Shown here: piece after piece, positions 26,282-35,746 of the stretch
Numbering within the stretch: position 1 is the stretch's first letter
Layout: every line of letters starts with the position of its first letter
From: an uncultured Caldilineaceae bacterium
GTDB taxonomy: Bacteria > Chloroflexota > Anaerolineae > Caldilineales > Caldilineaceae
DNA length: 64,000 nt
NCBI GenBank assembly: GCA_958295915.1
Contig: OY282381.1
Location: 4,956,001 to 5,020,000, forward strand
Direction: 5' to 3'
Notes under the pieces: model-generated
Told to the model about the DNA's origin: nothing
What the model saw: the letters and a program-made list of their open reading frames with translations, nothing else
Database searches by the model: none
Position numbers and translations under genes: made by a program

Positions 26282-29200
26282 GGCTCCAGTAGACCAAATT
26301 CTTCCTGTTTTTTGCGCATTTCTTTGTTGATCTCCCGCACGGCTTCCTCCAAGGCGTCTCGCGGATGTTCGCCCTGCAGGACGGTTTTGTTCCAGGCGTT
26401 GTAGATATGGCGGGGAGTAAAGTAGCCCCCCAGCACCACAGGCGTCTCTTTGAACCAATGCCACTGCTCCAAAATGGCCTCTATATCTTGGGCATCCCAT
26501 GGCAAGCGGCGCAGCGCGGCCACGTTGGCTGTGTTCCAGCGGGCTTCCACGCCCAAGAGCGCTTCCACCTCGGTGCCATAGCGGATCTGGGTATCCTCAG
26601 CAGTCCACCATTTCATAAACTCCCAGGACGCTTGCGGGTGCTGGGTATCGCGAAACATGGCGATGGCCTGCCCCCGGCCCCCATTGGTGCGATCGGTACG
26701 GCCATCGGCGCGGGGTGTGCCCGGCATGGGCGCCATGGCCCAACGTCCACGCAATTCGGGCGCGGCCGTCTTGAAGCGCACATAGGTCCAGTAGTTGGAA
26801 ACACCCATGGGCATTTGACCCATGCGGAAGCGGGTGAAGAAGTCTGCTTGCAGGGGCAGTCTGTAGCTGATGAACAGGTCTGTCCATTTCTTGAAGGCCG
26901 CTAACCCTTCCGGTGTGTCCAGGGCCGAGCGGAATCCGTCGTCTGTATACCACTCGCCTCCCTCCTGAAAGAGGATGGGCATCAACCCGGCATCGGTCAG
27001 GCCGCCAACCGCGGTTGGCGTTGGGGCCTCATAGTAGAAGTTCAGGCCAAATTGCTGCAGTTCAATGACGGCATTGTATATCTCTTCCCAAGTATCCGGC
27101 ACAGGCAAATTCAGTTCGTTGAGGATATCCGTGCGATAGAATAGCATGTTGAAATCCTGGGTTTCCGGCAGCGCGTAGACGCCCTTCTGATATTGATATG
27201 GGATCAAGGCGCCGGGTCGAAAGCGCTGGACCACCTCTTGGAAATCGGGAAATTGGGTTAAGTCGATTACGCCATTGCGTATGGCGAACTCGATCGGCAG
27301 GTTGGGGTTCAAGGCCATGGCCACATCCGGCGCTTCGCCAGCCGTCATGGCCAACAGAACTGCGTTGAGGCCGCCCACGTTCATCTGTTCGGCGGGCATG
27401 ACCCGCACATTGACTTTGATGCCCGTGCGCGGGGTGAAATCGTCGTCGATCATGTCGCGTAGAATGAGTGCCCATTCTAAACCTCTGCCCACCCAGACTG
27501 TCAATAATACTTCATCCCCGGTCGCGGTGTAGACGCTGCCTACGGAGTTGTAGTCTTGCCTGAAAGAGACGAGAAATTGGGAGATGGAGCTGAGAAATGC
27601 GCGTCCGATATTGTAAGGCTGGTTGGACACGGTGGTGTCAGGGGCGGAGATCGCCAGCCAATCCAGCTCCAGCCATTGCTCTTTGAGCCGCACGACCCAA
27701 TCACCGAGCTGCCCTTGACTACGGCCCAGGTCTTCGAGACGAAAGGGAATGGTATCCGGTTCGCGTACCAGGTCGAGGAGCTGATCCTGGACGATTTCGA
27801 GGGTCGCTACGGTATTGGGGCGCTGTCCGGCGATCTGGGTCAGGTGCTGCTTTTGCGCCTCGAGCCGTTCGGAGATGTCAGTCAGCCAGCCTAGCAGGTT
27901 GGGGATCTTCTGATCGACTTCATAGAGCACAAATGGATCGGGGCGCGCGCCGGTGATCATTACGATGCGTCGGGAGATCTCAGACAGATCCAACAAGATA
28001 TCTTCCACAGCCCGCACTGTAGGGCCGAAGGAGCCTACAGTCGCCTGCAAGGTGAGCGTATGTTCGCCACGAGGCAGGTAGAAAAGGTAGGGCGACCCGT
28101 CAGGACCAGCTATGGTGACAGTCTGCCAGTGGCGGTCGTAGCCGATGTGTATTTCGCGCATTTCGGCGAACGGAATCTCACCGTCGATGCGCAGGGCGCG
28201 CACAGACGGTCGGCCATCGGCGAATGCCTGCAGGGCGCGTAGGCTGATGTGGTAGAGGCCATCCTCAGGCGCGTTTAGCCGCCATGATGCAGTCTGCCCT
28301 GCCTGACGCCAGCGATAGCCGCCAAAGGTGTTTAGTTTGAAGCCGGTGCCGGCGGGCGGTTCTACGGTGGTGTCGTAGTTGACTTCGCGCCGAATGGTCG
28401 GTTCGGATTTGGCGTAGGTATGTTCAGCCTGCACCTGTACGAGGACGTCTTGGGCTTCCTGCAGACCTGTAGCCCGCCACTCGGCCAGACGCTCGGAGTA
28501 GGTGGGCAGTTGACGCGGGGAGAGAACGCGGAGCGCGGCGATGGCGACCGGCTCGCGATGGGCGACAAGACGAATACGGTTGGCGCCGGCGGTGAAGTAG
28601 AAGCGTATTGGGTCGAGGAACATGCCATTGGCGTCATCCAGGCGCTTCTCTTGCCAGCCAAAGATCTCTGTCTGCGGCGGGCGCACATCCCACCCTCGGT
28701 TGTCCTGTCTGGGTTCGCGCAGGTCGTTCCAAATGCGTGGAAAAAGAAACTGTTTGGCCTCGACAAAGGGGCGTTCGCCATTGATGCGCAGCTCGCGCCA
28801 GATCGCCGACCGCTTGCCTGCCAGAGTGTAGTATTCAAGACTGATTTCGTACAGGCCACTTTGGGGCGCGTCGAATTCCCATTCAACCCAACCCCGCTCC
28901 GATTCCCACAGCAGGATCTGGCCCTGTCTGCCCTTGAAGTCTGTGGCCACGCGCAGCCCAGGCGCCTCCGCCTCCGCGTACTGGCCGCCAGGGATGGTGA
29001 TGTCCACCTGGAGAACCGGTCGATGTCCAGCTGTCTCGTAGCTGTCCAGCGCGTCAGCGTAGGTGGTTTCCAGGAAGATGTTGTGTTGCGCGCCACTGTG
29101 TTGCGCGCCACTGTAGGGCGCGACCTGGACGCCGATCCCTTCCTGAGTTGACGGGGCAGGCAGCGCAGCGCTGGGGAGCGCCCCGTGCAGGCGAGACGCC

Positions 29201-29316
29201 TGCGATCCCAGAGTGGAGTGGATTTGCGATTTTGCTGTGACGCTGCTCGGCATCGGAACCAGTAGGAGCGCCAAAACTACAGTGGCTACTGACCAGTGGG
29301 GTTTACGAATTTTCAT
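26278..29316 (-). CDS. Large extracellular solute-binding protein with N-terminal carbohydrate-binding-like domains
   Basis: 1012 residues, more than twice the size of a normal family 1 binding protein. Signal peptide at residues 1-28. Two beta-sandwich regions follow: about 100-260, with the WEFDAPQSGLYEISLEYYTLAG pattern, and about 320-450, with the similar SWRLNAPEDGLYHISLRAL. Both resemble carbohydrate-binding modules. A linker precedes the binding-protein fold from about 600 (VLLTVWVGRGLEWALILRDMI, then PDVAMALNPNLPIEFA). The early residues VAPYSGAQHSGAQHN are encoded by repeat A (29086-29124). Start and stop overlap the neighbouring permease genes by four bases each. Likely binds oligo- or polysaccharide ends. 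Confidence 0.85.
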   Translation of the reverse strand: MKIRKPHWSVATVVLALLLVPMPSSVTAKSQIHSTLGSQASRLHGALPSAALPAPSTQEGIGVQVAPYSGAQHSGAQHNIFLETTYADALDSYETAGHRPVLQVDITIPGGQYAEAEAPGLRVATDFKGRQGQILLWESERGWVEWEFDAPQSGLYEISLEYYTLAGKRSAIWRELRINGERPFVEAKQFLFPRIWNDLREPRQDNRGWDVRPPQTEIFGWQEKRLDDANGMFLDPIRFYFTAGANRIRLVAHREPVAIAALRVLSPRQLPTYSERLAEWRATGLQEAQDVLVQVQAEHTYAKSEPTIRREVNYDTTVEPPAGTGFKLNTFGGYRWRQAGQTASWRLNAPEDGLYHISLRALQAFADGRPSVRALRIDGEIPFAEMREIHIGYDRHWQTVTIAGPDGSPYLFYLPRGEHTLTLQATVGSFGPTVRAVEDILLDLSEISRRIVMITGARPDPFVLYEVDQKIPNLLGWLTDISERLEAQKQHLTQIAGQRPNTVATLEIVQDQLLDLVREPDTIPFRLEDLGRSQGQLGDWVVRLKEQWLELDWLAISAPDTTVSNQPYNIGRAFLSSISQFLVSFRQDYNSVGSVYTATGDEVLLTVWVGRGLEWALILRDMIDDDFTPRTGIKVNVRVMPAEQMNVGGLNAVLLAMTAGEAPDVAMALNPNLPIEFAIRNGVIDLTQFPDFQEVVQRFRPGALIPYQYQKGVYALPETQDFNMLFYRTDILNELNLPVPDTWEEIYNAVIELQQFGLNFYYEAPTPTAVGGLTDAGLMPILFQEGGEWYTDDGFRSALDTPEGLAAFKKWTDLFISYRLPLQADFFTRFRMGQMPMGVSNYWTYVRFKTAAPELRGRWAMAPMPGTPRADGRTDRTNGGRGQAIAMFRDTQHPQASWEFMKWWTAEDTQIRYGTEVEALLGVEARWNTANVAALRRLPWDAQDIEAILEQWHWFKETPVVLGGYFTPRHIYNAWNKTVLQGEHPRDALEEAVREINKEMRKKQEEFGLLEP
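29086..29124. repeat. Repeat A, one and a half copies inside a coding sequence
   Basis: TTGCGCGCCACTGTG followed directly by TTGCGCGCCACTGTAGGGCGCGAC. It lies in frame in the solute-binding protein and encodes VAPYSGAQHSGAQH near the mature N terminus. Confidence 0.65.
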
Positions 29317-30266
29317 TCCACCAACCCGGTCCTATCGATGCTCTGCGTGAAGTAACGCTGCGCGAACAGGTAGATCAACAGCACAGGGAGAACCGTCAGC
29401 GCCACCGCTGCCATGAAGGTGTTCTCTTCCAGATTTGTGTAGGTCGAGCCGCTGAAATTGTTGAGCAACGAGTTGAAGATCTCCATGCGCTGGGTGAGGG
29501 TGAAGAGCGTGTTGTCTCTGAGTACCAGCCAGGGCGTGAAATTGTCGTTCCAGGTCCAGACAAGCGAGAAGAGCATCACCACGAGAATCGCCGGTTGGGC
29601 CAGGGGCAGCATGATCTGCCAGAAGACGCGAAACGGTCCCGCGCCGTCAACGTAGGCGGCATCTTCCAACTCATAGGGCAGCCCGCGGAAGAACTGGCGA
29701 AAGACGATCAAGAGGATGCCGCCCCGCACCCCATAGCTCAGAAATGGCGGCAGGATCAATGGCAGGTAGGTATTCGTCCATTTCAGGTTGGTGTACAGCA
29801 TGAACTGGGGCACCATGATCGTTTGCGGCGGCACTACGATGGTGAACAACAGCAAGGCAAAAAGGAGGTCGCGGCCTGGGAAACGCATGCGCGCGAAGCC
29901 GTATGCCACCATAGCGCCGACCAGGGTCTGGCCTACGGCGGCCAGTACACTGGTCAGGAGACTGATGCGCACGCCATCGAAGTAGTTCAGCACCTCGAAG
30001 GCCAGTTGGTAGCCCTGCATGGTCGGGCTGCGCGAGATCCAGTTGACCGCCGGATTGTTCAACTCATGCACCGTCTTGATCGACGTCGTGAACATGAAGA
30101 TCACGGGAAAGAGGAAGACATAGACAAAGTCGATCAGCACCAGCCAGCGCAGGATCGTGCCCAGACGACGCTGGAGCGCGCGCGCGTGGCGCTCCCAGCT
30201 TGACCACTGATTTATATGATTGCGAATCAGGAATCGATTAATTCGTAATTCGGAATTGATCTTCAT
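29313..30266 (-). CDS. Carbohydrate ABC transporter permease (MalG/CUT1 type)
   Basis: 317 residues from ATG 30266, overlapping the upstream permease stop (ATGA). The hydrophobic helix LVLIDFVYVFLFPVIFMFTTSI and the EAA loop YELEDAAYVDGAGPFRVFWQIMLPLAQPA identify it. Its stop overlaps the start of the large binding protein. The first 20 residues are read through a NHINQWSSWE segment also seen in intergenic DNA near 43.7 kb (ATCATATAAATCAGTGGTCA), so repeat-derived sequence encodes the N-terminal tail. Confidence 0.9.
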   Translation of the reverse strand: MKINSELRINRFLIRNHINQWSSWERHARALQRRLGTILRWLVLIDFVYVFLFPVIFMFTTSIKTVHELNNPAVNWISRSPTMQGYQLAFEVLNYFDGVRISLLTSVLAAVGQTLVGAMVAYGFARMRFPGRDLLFALLLFTIVVPPQTIMVPQFMLYTNLKWTNTYLPLILPPFLSYGVRGGILLIVFRQFFRGLPYELEDAAYVDGAGPFRVFWQIMLPLAQPAILVVMLFSLVWTWNDNFTPWLVLRDNTLFTLTQRMEIFNSLLNNFSGSTYTNLEENTFMAAVALTVLPVLLIYLFAQRYFTQSIDRTGLVE

Positions 30267-31135
30267 TCTCGCTCTCCGGCATAGAAGATGATGCCCGACG
30301 ACAGCCGCACCAGCAATACAATCAGCACGAAAACGAGCACGAAATAGATCCAACCGAGGGCCGCGCCGTAGTCCAGCCGCAGCGAGGCGCCGATACTCAC
30401 ATCCATGATGTAATCAACCACTTTGTTCAGCGGATCAGTGAACGAGTCTACCAAAGTGTAGATGGCAGCCACCAGAATCACGGGTGATAACATTGGCAGG
30501 CTGATCTTCCAGAACGCTTCCCAATTTGTAGACCCATCCACATACGCGGCTTCGTACAGGCTCGGCGGAATGCTGTTGAGGCCGGCGACAAAGAGCAATA
30601 TCTGCACGCCTGTACGCCAAATGATCAGCGTCAGACGATCCAAAACAGCCTGGATGGGAGTTACGATCCCGCCTTCTATAGGTGATGAAGCAGAGGAGAC
30701 CAGGATCGGCTCCATCGTCGACATCATGATCTCATCCCCGGCGCCGGCGCGCAGCAACTCCTGGATCACGCCGGCGCTGCCGATAACGACCGGCATAAAG
30801 AAGATGGTGCGCAGGGCCGTCTGCCCCCGCCTGACCCGAGACAGCAAGAGCGCCATAATCAGCGAAAAGACGAGGATTAAGGGCATATCGACGGCCATAT
30901 CTCCGAGTGTTTCGGTCAGTGTCGGAATCAGTCGCACGTCCTCGCGGAAGGCTTCGCTGTAGTTGACGAGACCAGCCCATTCGCTTTTCAATTGGACAAG
31001 ACCTGTCACCCTCTGAAAACTCATAAGCAGCGAACGCATAAGGGGATAGGCGAACAGCAAAACCGTGCCCACGATCCAAGGGCTGACGAAGATGTATCCC
31101 CACAGAATCTGCTGCTTTCTCAGACTTAGTTTCAT
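30263..31135 (-). CDS. Carbohydrate ABC transporter permease (MalF type)
   Basis: 290 residues with six membrane helices (first: ILWGYIFVSPWIVGTVLLFAYPLM) and the EAA-type loop PPSLYEAAYVDGSTNWEAFWKISLPMLSPV. It begins 38 bases after the DUF5696 gene and overlaps the next permease by four bases. The two MalF/MalG pairs on either side of one large binding protein imply two transporters sharing one binding protein, or a hetero-tetrameric arrangement. Confidence 0.9.
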   Translation of the reverse strand: MKLSLRKQQILWGYIFVSPWIVGTVLLFAYPLMRSLLMSFQRVTGLVQLKSEWAGLVNYSEAFREDVRLIPTLTETLGDMAVDMPLILVFSLIMALLLSRVRRGQTALRTIFFMPVVIGSAGVIQELLRAGAGDEIMMSTMEPILVSSASSPIEGGIVTPIQAVLDRLTLIIWRTGVQILLFVAGLNSIPPSLYEAAYVDGSTNWEAFWKISLPMLSPVILVAAIYTLVDSFTDPLNKVVDYIMDVSIGASLRLDYGAALGWIYFVLVFVLIVLLVRLSSGIIFYAGERE

Positions 31136-31173
31136 ACGAATTAGGAATGAGGAATTACGAATCGATCAATTCC

Positions 31174-33468
31174 TCATTGGTTTTTGCGGATCAAATATCC
31201 AAGGCTCTCCACGCGTGCGCCATCACCTTCATACGCCTCGTCTGCATAGTTCACAATGACCTGTGTGCCGTCCTCGTAGGTGGTCTCGAAGACCTGGGGG
31301 GCCAACTGCCGACGCCCGATGATGAATTGGCTGACAGTATGCCCCAATTGGTCTGCGCTGACAGCATATTCCGCTGCGGCTCGCTCTACCCACTCCTGAT
31401 AGTGCGAGCTGTAGAGTTCAGGATATGTTGTGCGGTTCAGCACAATCGGTTGGCGGTAGGTAAGTTCGTAGGTCGGTAGCATCCCGTATTGCAAGCGGGT
31501 CAGAAAGTCGCGCTGCGGATCGGAATCAAGGTTTGTTGGTTCGCCGTACAGGCGCACCAGGCCATGGGTCGCAACCGGGTAGAAGGGCACAGTCTCATCG
31601 GCGAAGATATAGTCGCTGCGGTAGAGAGGGAATTGGGTGACAGTATCGGCTACATCAAGGACATAGCCGTTCCCCCCCTGGGCAGAAGCCGATCCCATGC
31701 TGGCAGAGATGAACGCCAGCATACGTTGCCAGGCCTGCGCAAATTCGGTGCGCTCCAATGGGAATCTGGGGTTGACGTCTTTGAGCGCCAGTTCACCCGA
31801 CCAGCGTACCTCCATACCATCCACACCGAGTTCGGCCAGCCGGGGCGCTTCCCGCTGCAGATAGCGTTGCGTGGCAAAGGTTGGGTTGAGAAAGAAGCGG
31901 TTCTTGCGCAACTCCCTCGGTACCTCGACGTTGGCGGCAGATGCAACCAGATCGCTGACCGGCAACAGGTTGGGCTGGATCACCCCGTCTGTGAGGGGAA
32001 AGAAGCCTCCGTTCTGTAAAAAAGCGAGAGTGTAGTCAGCTTCGACGAATAAGCGCGCGTTCACGGCATGAGCCTGTTCAGCCAGACGCGCCAGTCCCTT
32101 TACGCCACCCAGATGGCGGTCGGGCGGCCAACGTTTGGGCAGGTTCCCTTCATACCCATCCGACTCCCATCCCACCAGGACGACGTCCAAATCGGTCATA
32201 CCGGCATCATGATAGGCGGCGATGATTTCAGCTGCCTCTGCAAAGGAGGTTGCTGTGACGAAACTGCGCCAGATGAGGCCCGGTTTCTGGGCGCCCATCA
32301 CCAAGCGCAGCCGCAGCGCCGGCCTGGCTGCGAGCTGGCCTTGTCCTGGTTCGGTCGCGGCCCCCAAGCGTTGTAGCCCGCGATCCTCTATCAGATGTCT
32401 GCGGAATCGTTGGGCCATGCCAACCCAGTCCGCTTCCTCGCCGGCCAAAAAGAAGAAGCGCATTGCCCGATCTCCCCGTACTCGTTCTGTCTCGAAGAAG
32501 GCTTTGAAAACCCCTTTGCGTAACGGAAATTGGGTCAGCCGGCGGTAGATCAGACGTATGCTGGCACGGCTGAATGTCATCGGGTCTATGCTGATGCCAG
32601 CCTCAATCGAAGTCTCACCCGCGCCGACTGTGGCCACGCCCAACACTGCGCCTTCGGGATGGGCGATGCCGTAGATCGGCAACGGCGTGCGCTGCTCGGA
32701 TGGCCGGGCAAACGAATAGAGATCCGTTCCGTATGTCACAGCGCTGTATGGCTTGCGGTAACTGAGTTGTTTGCCGATATAGGTCAGGGCGCCCGGGCCG
32801 TCGGGGAGAACATAATAGGCGGAAGTCTCTGCGCGGTAGGGTGCGGAGCCAAGATAGGGCAACAGTTCGAGCGCTACGATCAGGTTCTCTTCCGATTCCA
32901 CCAGATCGACCTCGTCAACGGCGATATCCAGATAGTCGGGCCCCAAAGTGTAGCGCAAAACCAGCGTAAACCCGAGCGCTTCCATTTCATAACGGACGAC
33001 GACGCCATCGGCAGGCCCCGAATCGATCTGCAGCCCGGAGACCTTGGTGACGCTGTCCTCGCGCCGCATCTGCGTGCTCTGTCCTCGGGTAAAGAAGGCA
33101 AAAAAGACCGAGCCGAATTTCCCGTGTAGGTTTTCCGGCACTTCTCCGGCAGGCGGAAGCGGGGGCGTACTCAACCACACGTAGGACGAGCGCCGATCGC
33201 GAATCGCGAGCTGTGCTGTACGAGGGTGCATGTGCAGTTCCAGGTGGGCGCTCTGAGCCACCTGTTCGTACCCTTCTGGCACAGTGCGGGCGATCGTATG
33301 CGTGCCCTGAAATGGCGTTTCTTCTTGGGCGACGACAAGCCCAGTGCCCAGTGACCAGTGGCCAATGGCCAGAACCAGAAGGAAAAGTAGAGAGTAAAGA
33401 GGAGAGAAGAGAGAGAAACACCCCCTCCCACTTCTTCTAAATGACCATCCGCAAAATTTCAAGGCCAA
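31174..33468 (-). CDS. DUF5696 domain protein (probable secreted glycoside hydrolase-like)
   Basis: 764 residues. A signal-peptide-like hydrophobic stretch near the start (SPLYSLLFLLVLAIGHWSLGTGL) is followed by a large secreted region with DUF5696 features. These include LHMHPRTAQLAIRDRRSSYVWLSTP at the N-terminal sandwich, YYVLPDGPGALTYIGKQLSYRKPY, and a later (alpha/beta)8-like part with VDGMEVRWSGELALKDVNPRFP. DUF5696 proteins accompany YIP1, NHL and sugar permease genes in Firmicutes and Chloroflexota and are predicted to act on polysaccharide. The GHWSLGTG segment in the signal region is encoded by repeat D-like sequence (33338-33366). Its start overlaps the previous gene by 32 bases. 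Confidence 0.75.
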   Translation of the reverse strand: MALKFCGWSFRRSGRGCFSLFSPLYSLLFLLVLAIGHWSLGTGLVVAQEETPFQGTHTIARTVPEGYEQVAQSAHLELHMHPRTAQLAIRDRRSSYVWLSTPPLPPAGEVPENLHGKFGSVFFAFFTRGQSTQMRREDSVTKVSGLQIDSGPADGVVVRYEMEALGFTLVLRYTLGPDYLDIAVDEVDLVESEENLIVALELLPYLGSAPYRAETSAYYVLPDGPGALTYIGKQLSYRKPYSAVTYGTDLYSFARPSEQRTPLPIYGIAHPEGAVLGVATVGAGETSIEAGISIDPMTFSRASIRLIYRRLTQFPLRKGVFKAFFETERVRGDRAMRFFFLAGEEADWVGMAQRFRRHLIEDRGLQRLGAATEPGQGQLAARPALRLRLVMGAQKPGLIWRSFVTATSFAEAAEIIAAYHDAGMTDLDVVLVGWESDGYEGNLPKRWPPDRHLGGVKGLARLAEQAHAVNARLFVEADYTLAFLQNGGFFPLTDGVIQPNLLPVSDLVASAANVEVPRELRKNRFFLNPTFATQRYLQREAPRLAELGVDGMEVRWSGELALKDVNPRFPLERTEFAQAWQRMLAFISASMGSASAQGGNGYVLDVADTVTQFPLYRSDYIFADETVPFYPVATHGLVRLYGEPTNLDSDPQRDFLTRLQYGMLPTYELTYRQPIVLNRTTYPELYSSHYQEWVERAAAEYAVSADQLGHTVSQFIIGRRQLAPQVFETTYEDGTQVIVNYADEAYEGDGARVESLGYLIRKNQ

Positions 33469-35707
33469 CTTCTCCCAGAAAACCGATCAATTCGACGCTC
33501 AGCAGTCCTACCAACACCAGAGCGCCAGCAAGAATTAACATACCAAATACCTTCAGTACGCCAACACCGAAGGTTCTGCCCAAGGGATAGTTATGGATGA
33601 CGCGCATTTGGACGACCAACAGCAGCAGGACCCAATAGTAGGTTACACTCCATAATACCTCGTAGAATCCGCGTTCCTGCACCGTCAGGACGTGGCTCAA
33701 CAGAGCGATGGGTATGGCGAACACGATGTACGGTATCAGACAGCAGGCTGTGGTGCGCGTCACAGCTCGGAATGTGCCTTCGCCATCGAAAAGAGCGGCC
33801 ACACCGTAATTGGAGATAGTCCAGAGCAGCCAAGGTACCGCGATGCGTAGGATTTCAAAGAGCAGGTTTGAGTCTTCCCAGCGCAGTTCCGGTAGCAGAT
33901 AGGCCGCGACAGGGCGATAGAGCCGTACCCAATCCAAAATCGACCCTACTGTTGGCGTGGCGCGCATATGGAAAGCGATCAACCATAGGCTCACAAGGCG
34001 CGCCAATGCTGCCAGCGCCACAAGGACCACCGCCAGCCAGATGGAACGTCCCCGCGCTACAGTCTCGAAGGCCTCGACAGGATGCTTCAGAACCCCCGTG
34101 ACCAATGACCAAATGCCGCGCAGTACTCCAGCCACCACCGACCACTGACCACCGACCACTGTAGTTCTCACTGGCCAGCGACCACCGACCACTGGCCAGT
34201 GGAATTTCACCGGCGAAACAACGACGCCCGCCATGACCACAAACACGGCCGATACGAGCCAGCCCATGTTGCGGCGTAGTTGATCCTGCCGATACTCATA
34301 GAAGGCCAGCGCATAGCCTAGCTGATCATGGGCCAGCGCATACTCCCGCATCGCCTCCTGCCAGCGTTCCTGATGGTAATAGGCGGCGGCCATGCCGCTA
34401 TGAGCCAGTTCATAGTTTGACGCCAGATGCAGCACGCCGCGCCAAGCGGATGCCGCCTCCTCATAGCGGCCGTCGAACTGGAGCGCGCTGGCGCGATGCG
34501 CAAGTTCGGCGAACCGGGTTGGGCGCAGAACGTAGATCACCGAGCGGGCGCCGTCCAGTGTATAGAGGTAGCCCCGGCTGTCCACCTCGATCTCGCTCGC
34601 AAGCCCAAACTCGACGCGCCCGATGCCCATCCGCCCAAACGCCATCAACAGGTTGCGGTCTTGATCGTATTGATAGATGCGGCCACTGCTCTGATCCAAA
34701 ACGGTGACCGTACCCACATCATCCACTGTTACGGCAGAAAAGCGATGGGCCGGCTCCCAGGAACGACGCCGTTCGCCAAAGATGCGGTTTTTGTAGAGCT
34801 TCCGCTCCAGGCTCTTCTCGACAAAGATATTGACCCCTACGGGGCTGAGTTTCTGTACCTGACGCGAGGATTCACCGGCCACAGATGTGTAGATGAAGCC
34901 GTCATTGCCCAGATACATGTCTGAATGGGCGGTGGGCGTGGACAGAAGAATTTTTTCTTTCTGCTCCTCAGTGGCCAGATAGCGGGCCCACAGCCATCGC
35001 AGGCTGAATGCTTTGCGGTTCGAGCCAAAGAAACCCCGGAAGCGATTCTGCCGGTCCATGACAATCATGCCAGCGCCGGTGCCTTCCAAATAGTAGATGT
35101 AGCCGCGTTTATCGACGATCACCTTGCTCGGCGCGGCCGCCGAGATGCCCACCAGAACGTCGCTCTGGGGCGCCCCGAATTCTTGCCGTATCTCCCCCTC
35201 TTCTGTGACGTTGAGGATACGCGCGTTGCCGGTGTCCGCAATCCACAGGGTGCCGTCTTGGGCATTGCGAAAGATACCTTGGGGCCGGTTGAGATCGAGC
35301 TCCGCCCCCAAGATGCGCACGATCTGGCCTTCCGCATCCAGCTCAATGATACGGTTGTTGCCGGTATCGGCGATGTAGAGATGGTCGTTTTCGCGGTTCA
35401 GAAAGATGTCGCGCGGGGTCGACAGGCCGTCAGGCACGGCGGCGAATTTGTCGATGATGCGATCGAGGATATACGGATCGGGAATGGGAAGTTGGCGGCC
35501 AGCGTGATCGACAGTATAGCTGCGATATTGCTCGATTGTATCCTGGGCGCGCGCCAATCCTGCGCCGACCAGGAGCAGCAAAACCCCAGTGAGAACTGCA
35601 GTGACCAGTGACCAGTGGCTAGTGGCTAGTAGGGGCAGGCCTTGCGCCTGCCCTAGGCAACCCCTACCTGACCACCGACCACCGGGAACTGACCACTGGG
35701 ATTTCAC
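33437..35707 (-). CDS. NHL-repeat / YIP1 membrane protein
   Basis: 756 residues. A signal-like helix around VLTGVLLLLVGAGLARA is followed by an extracytoplasmic NHL beta-propeller (DNRIIELD-type blades: LYIADTGNNRIIELDAEGQIVRILG, then GTLWIADTGNARILNVTEEGEI). A short TPR-like region comes next (EEAASAWRGVLHLASNYELAHSGMAAAYYHQERW). The C-terminal YIP1 domain has about five membrane helices. It heads the carbohydrate operon. The N-terminal residues 1-35 and a stretch before the YIP1 domain (VVGGRWPVR, VVGGQWSVV, IWSLVTGV) are encoded by repeat D, which may have inserted into the gene. The start at ATG 35707 is therefore uncertain. Confidence 0.75.
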   Translation of the reverse strand: MKSQWSVPGGRWSGRGCLGQAQGLPLLATSHWSLVTAVLTGVLLLLVGAGLARAQDTIEQYRSYTVDHAGRQLPIPDPYILDRIIDKFAAVPDGLSTPRDIFLNRENDHLYIADTGNNRIIELDAEGQIVRILGAELDLNRPQGIFRNAQDGTLWIADTGNARILNVTEEGEIRQEFGAPQSDVLVGISAAAPSKVIVDKRGYIYYLEGTGAGMIVMDRQNRFRGFFGSNRKAFSLRWLWARYLATEEQKEKILLSTPTAHSDMYLGNDGFIYTSVAGESSRQVQKLSPVGVNIFVEKSLERKLYKNRIFGERRRSWEPAHRFSAVTVDDVGTVTVLDQSSGRIYQYDQDRNLLMAFGRMGIGRVEFGLASEIEVDSRGYLYTLDGARSVIYVLRPTRFAELAHRASALQFDGRYEEAASAWRGVLHLASNYELAHSGMAAAYYHQERWQEAMREYALAHDQLGYALAFYEYRQDQLRRNMGWLVSAVFVVMAGVVVSPVKFHWPVVGGRWPVRTTVVGGQWSVVAGVLRGIWSLVTGVLKHPVEAFETVARGRSIWLAVVLVALAALARLVSLWLIAFHMRATPTVGSILDWVRLYRPVAAYLLPELRWEDSNLLFEILRIAVPWLLWTISNYGVAALFDGEGTFRAVTRTTACCLIPYIVFAIPIALLSHVLTVQERGFYEVLWSVTYYWVLLLLVVQMRVIHNYPLGRTFGVGVLKVFGMLILAGALVLVGLLSVELIGFLGEVGLEILRMVI
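34096..34204. repeat. Repeat D cluster inside a coding region
   Basis: Runs of short units such as GACCACCGACCACTG, GACCAATGACC and CTGGCCAGTGG, in frame within the NHL-YIP1 gene. They encode the peptides VVGGRWPV and VVGGQWSVV. Related units at 35590-35736 and 33338-33366. Confidence 0.65.
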
Positions 35708-35736
35708 TGGGATTTCACTGGGGTTTCACTGATCAC
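35590..35736. repeat. Repeat D/C cluster at operon head
   Basis: CAGTGACCAGTGACCAGTGG units, then repeat C (GTAGGGGCAGGC...CAACCCCTAC at 35629-35667), then ACCACCGACCACCGGGAACTGACCACTGG and three copies of GGGATTTCACT-like sequence. It spans the start of the NHL-YIP1 gene and the gap to the next binding-protein gene, and probably obscures the true promoter and start. Confidence 0.6.
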
Positions 35737-35746
35737 TGGGTTTTTT

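Noticed and set aside
26282..26500. Upstream extension of the MalF-type permease frame
   Set aside because: It lies inside the end of the large binding-protein gene; the ATGA overlap at 26281 gives the natural start.
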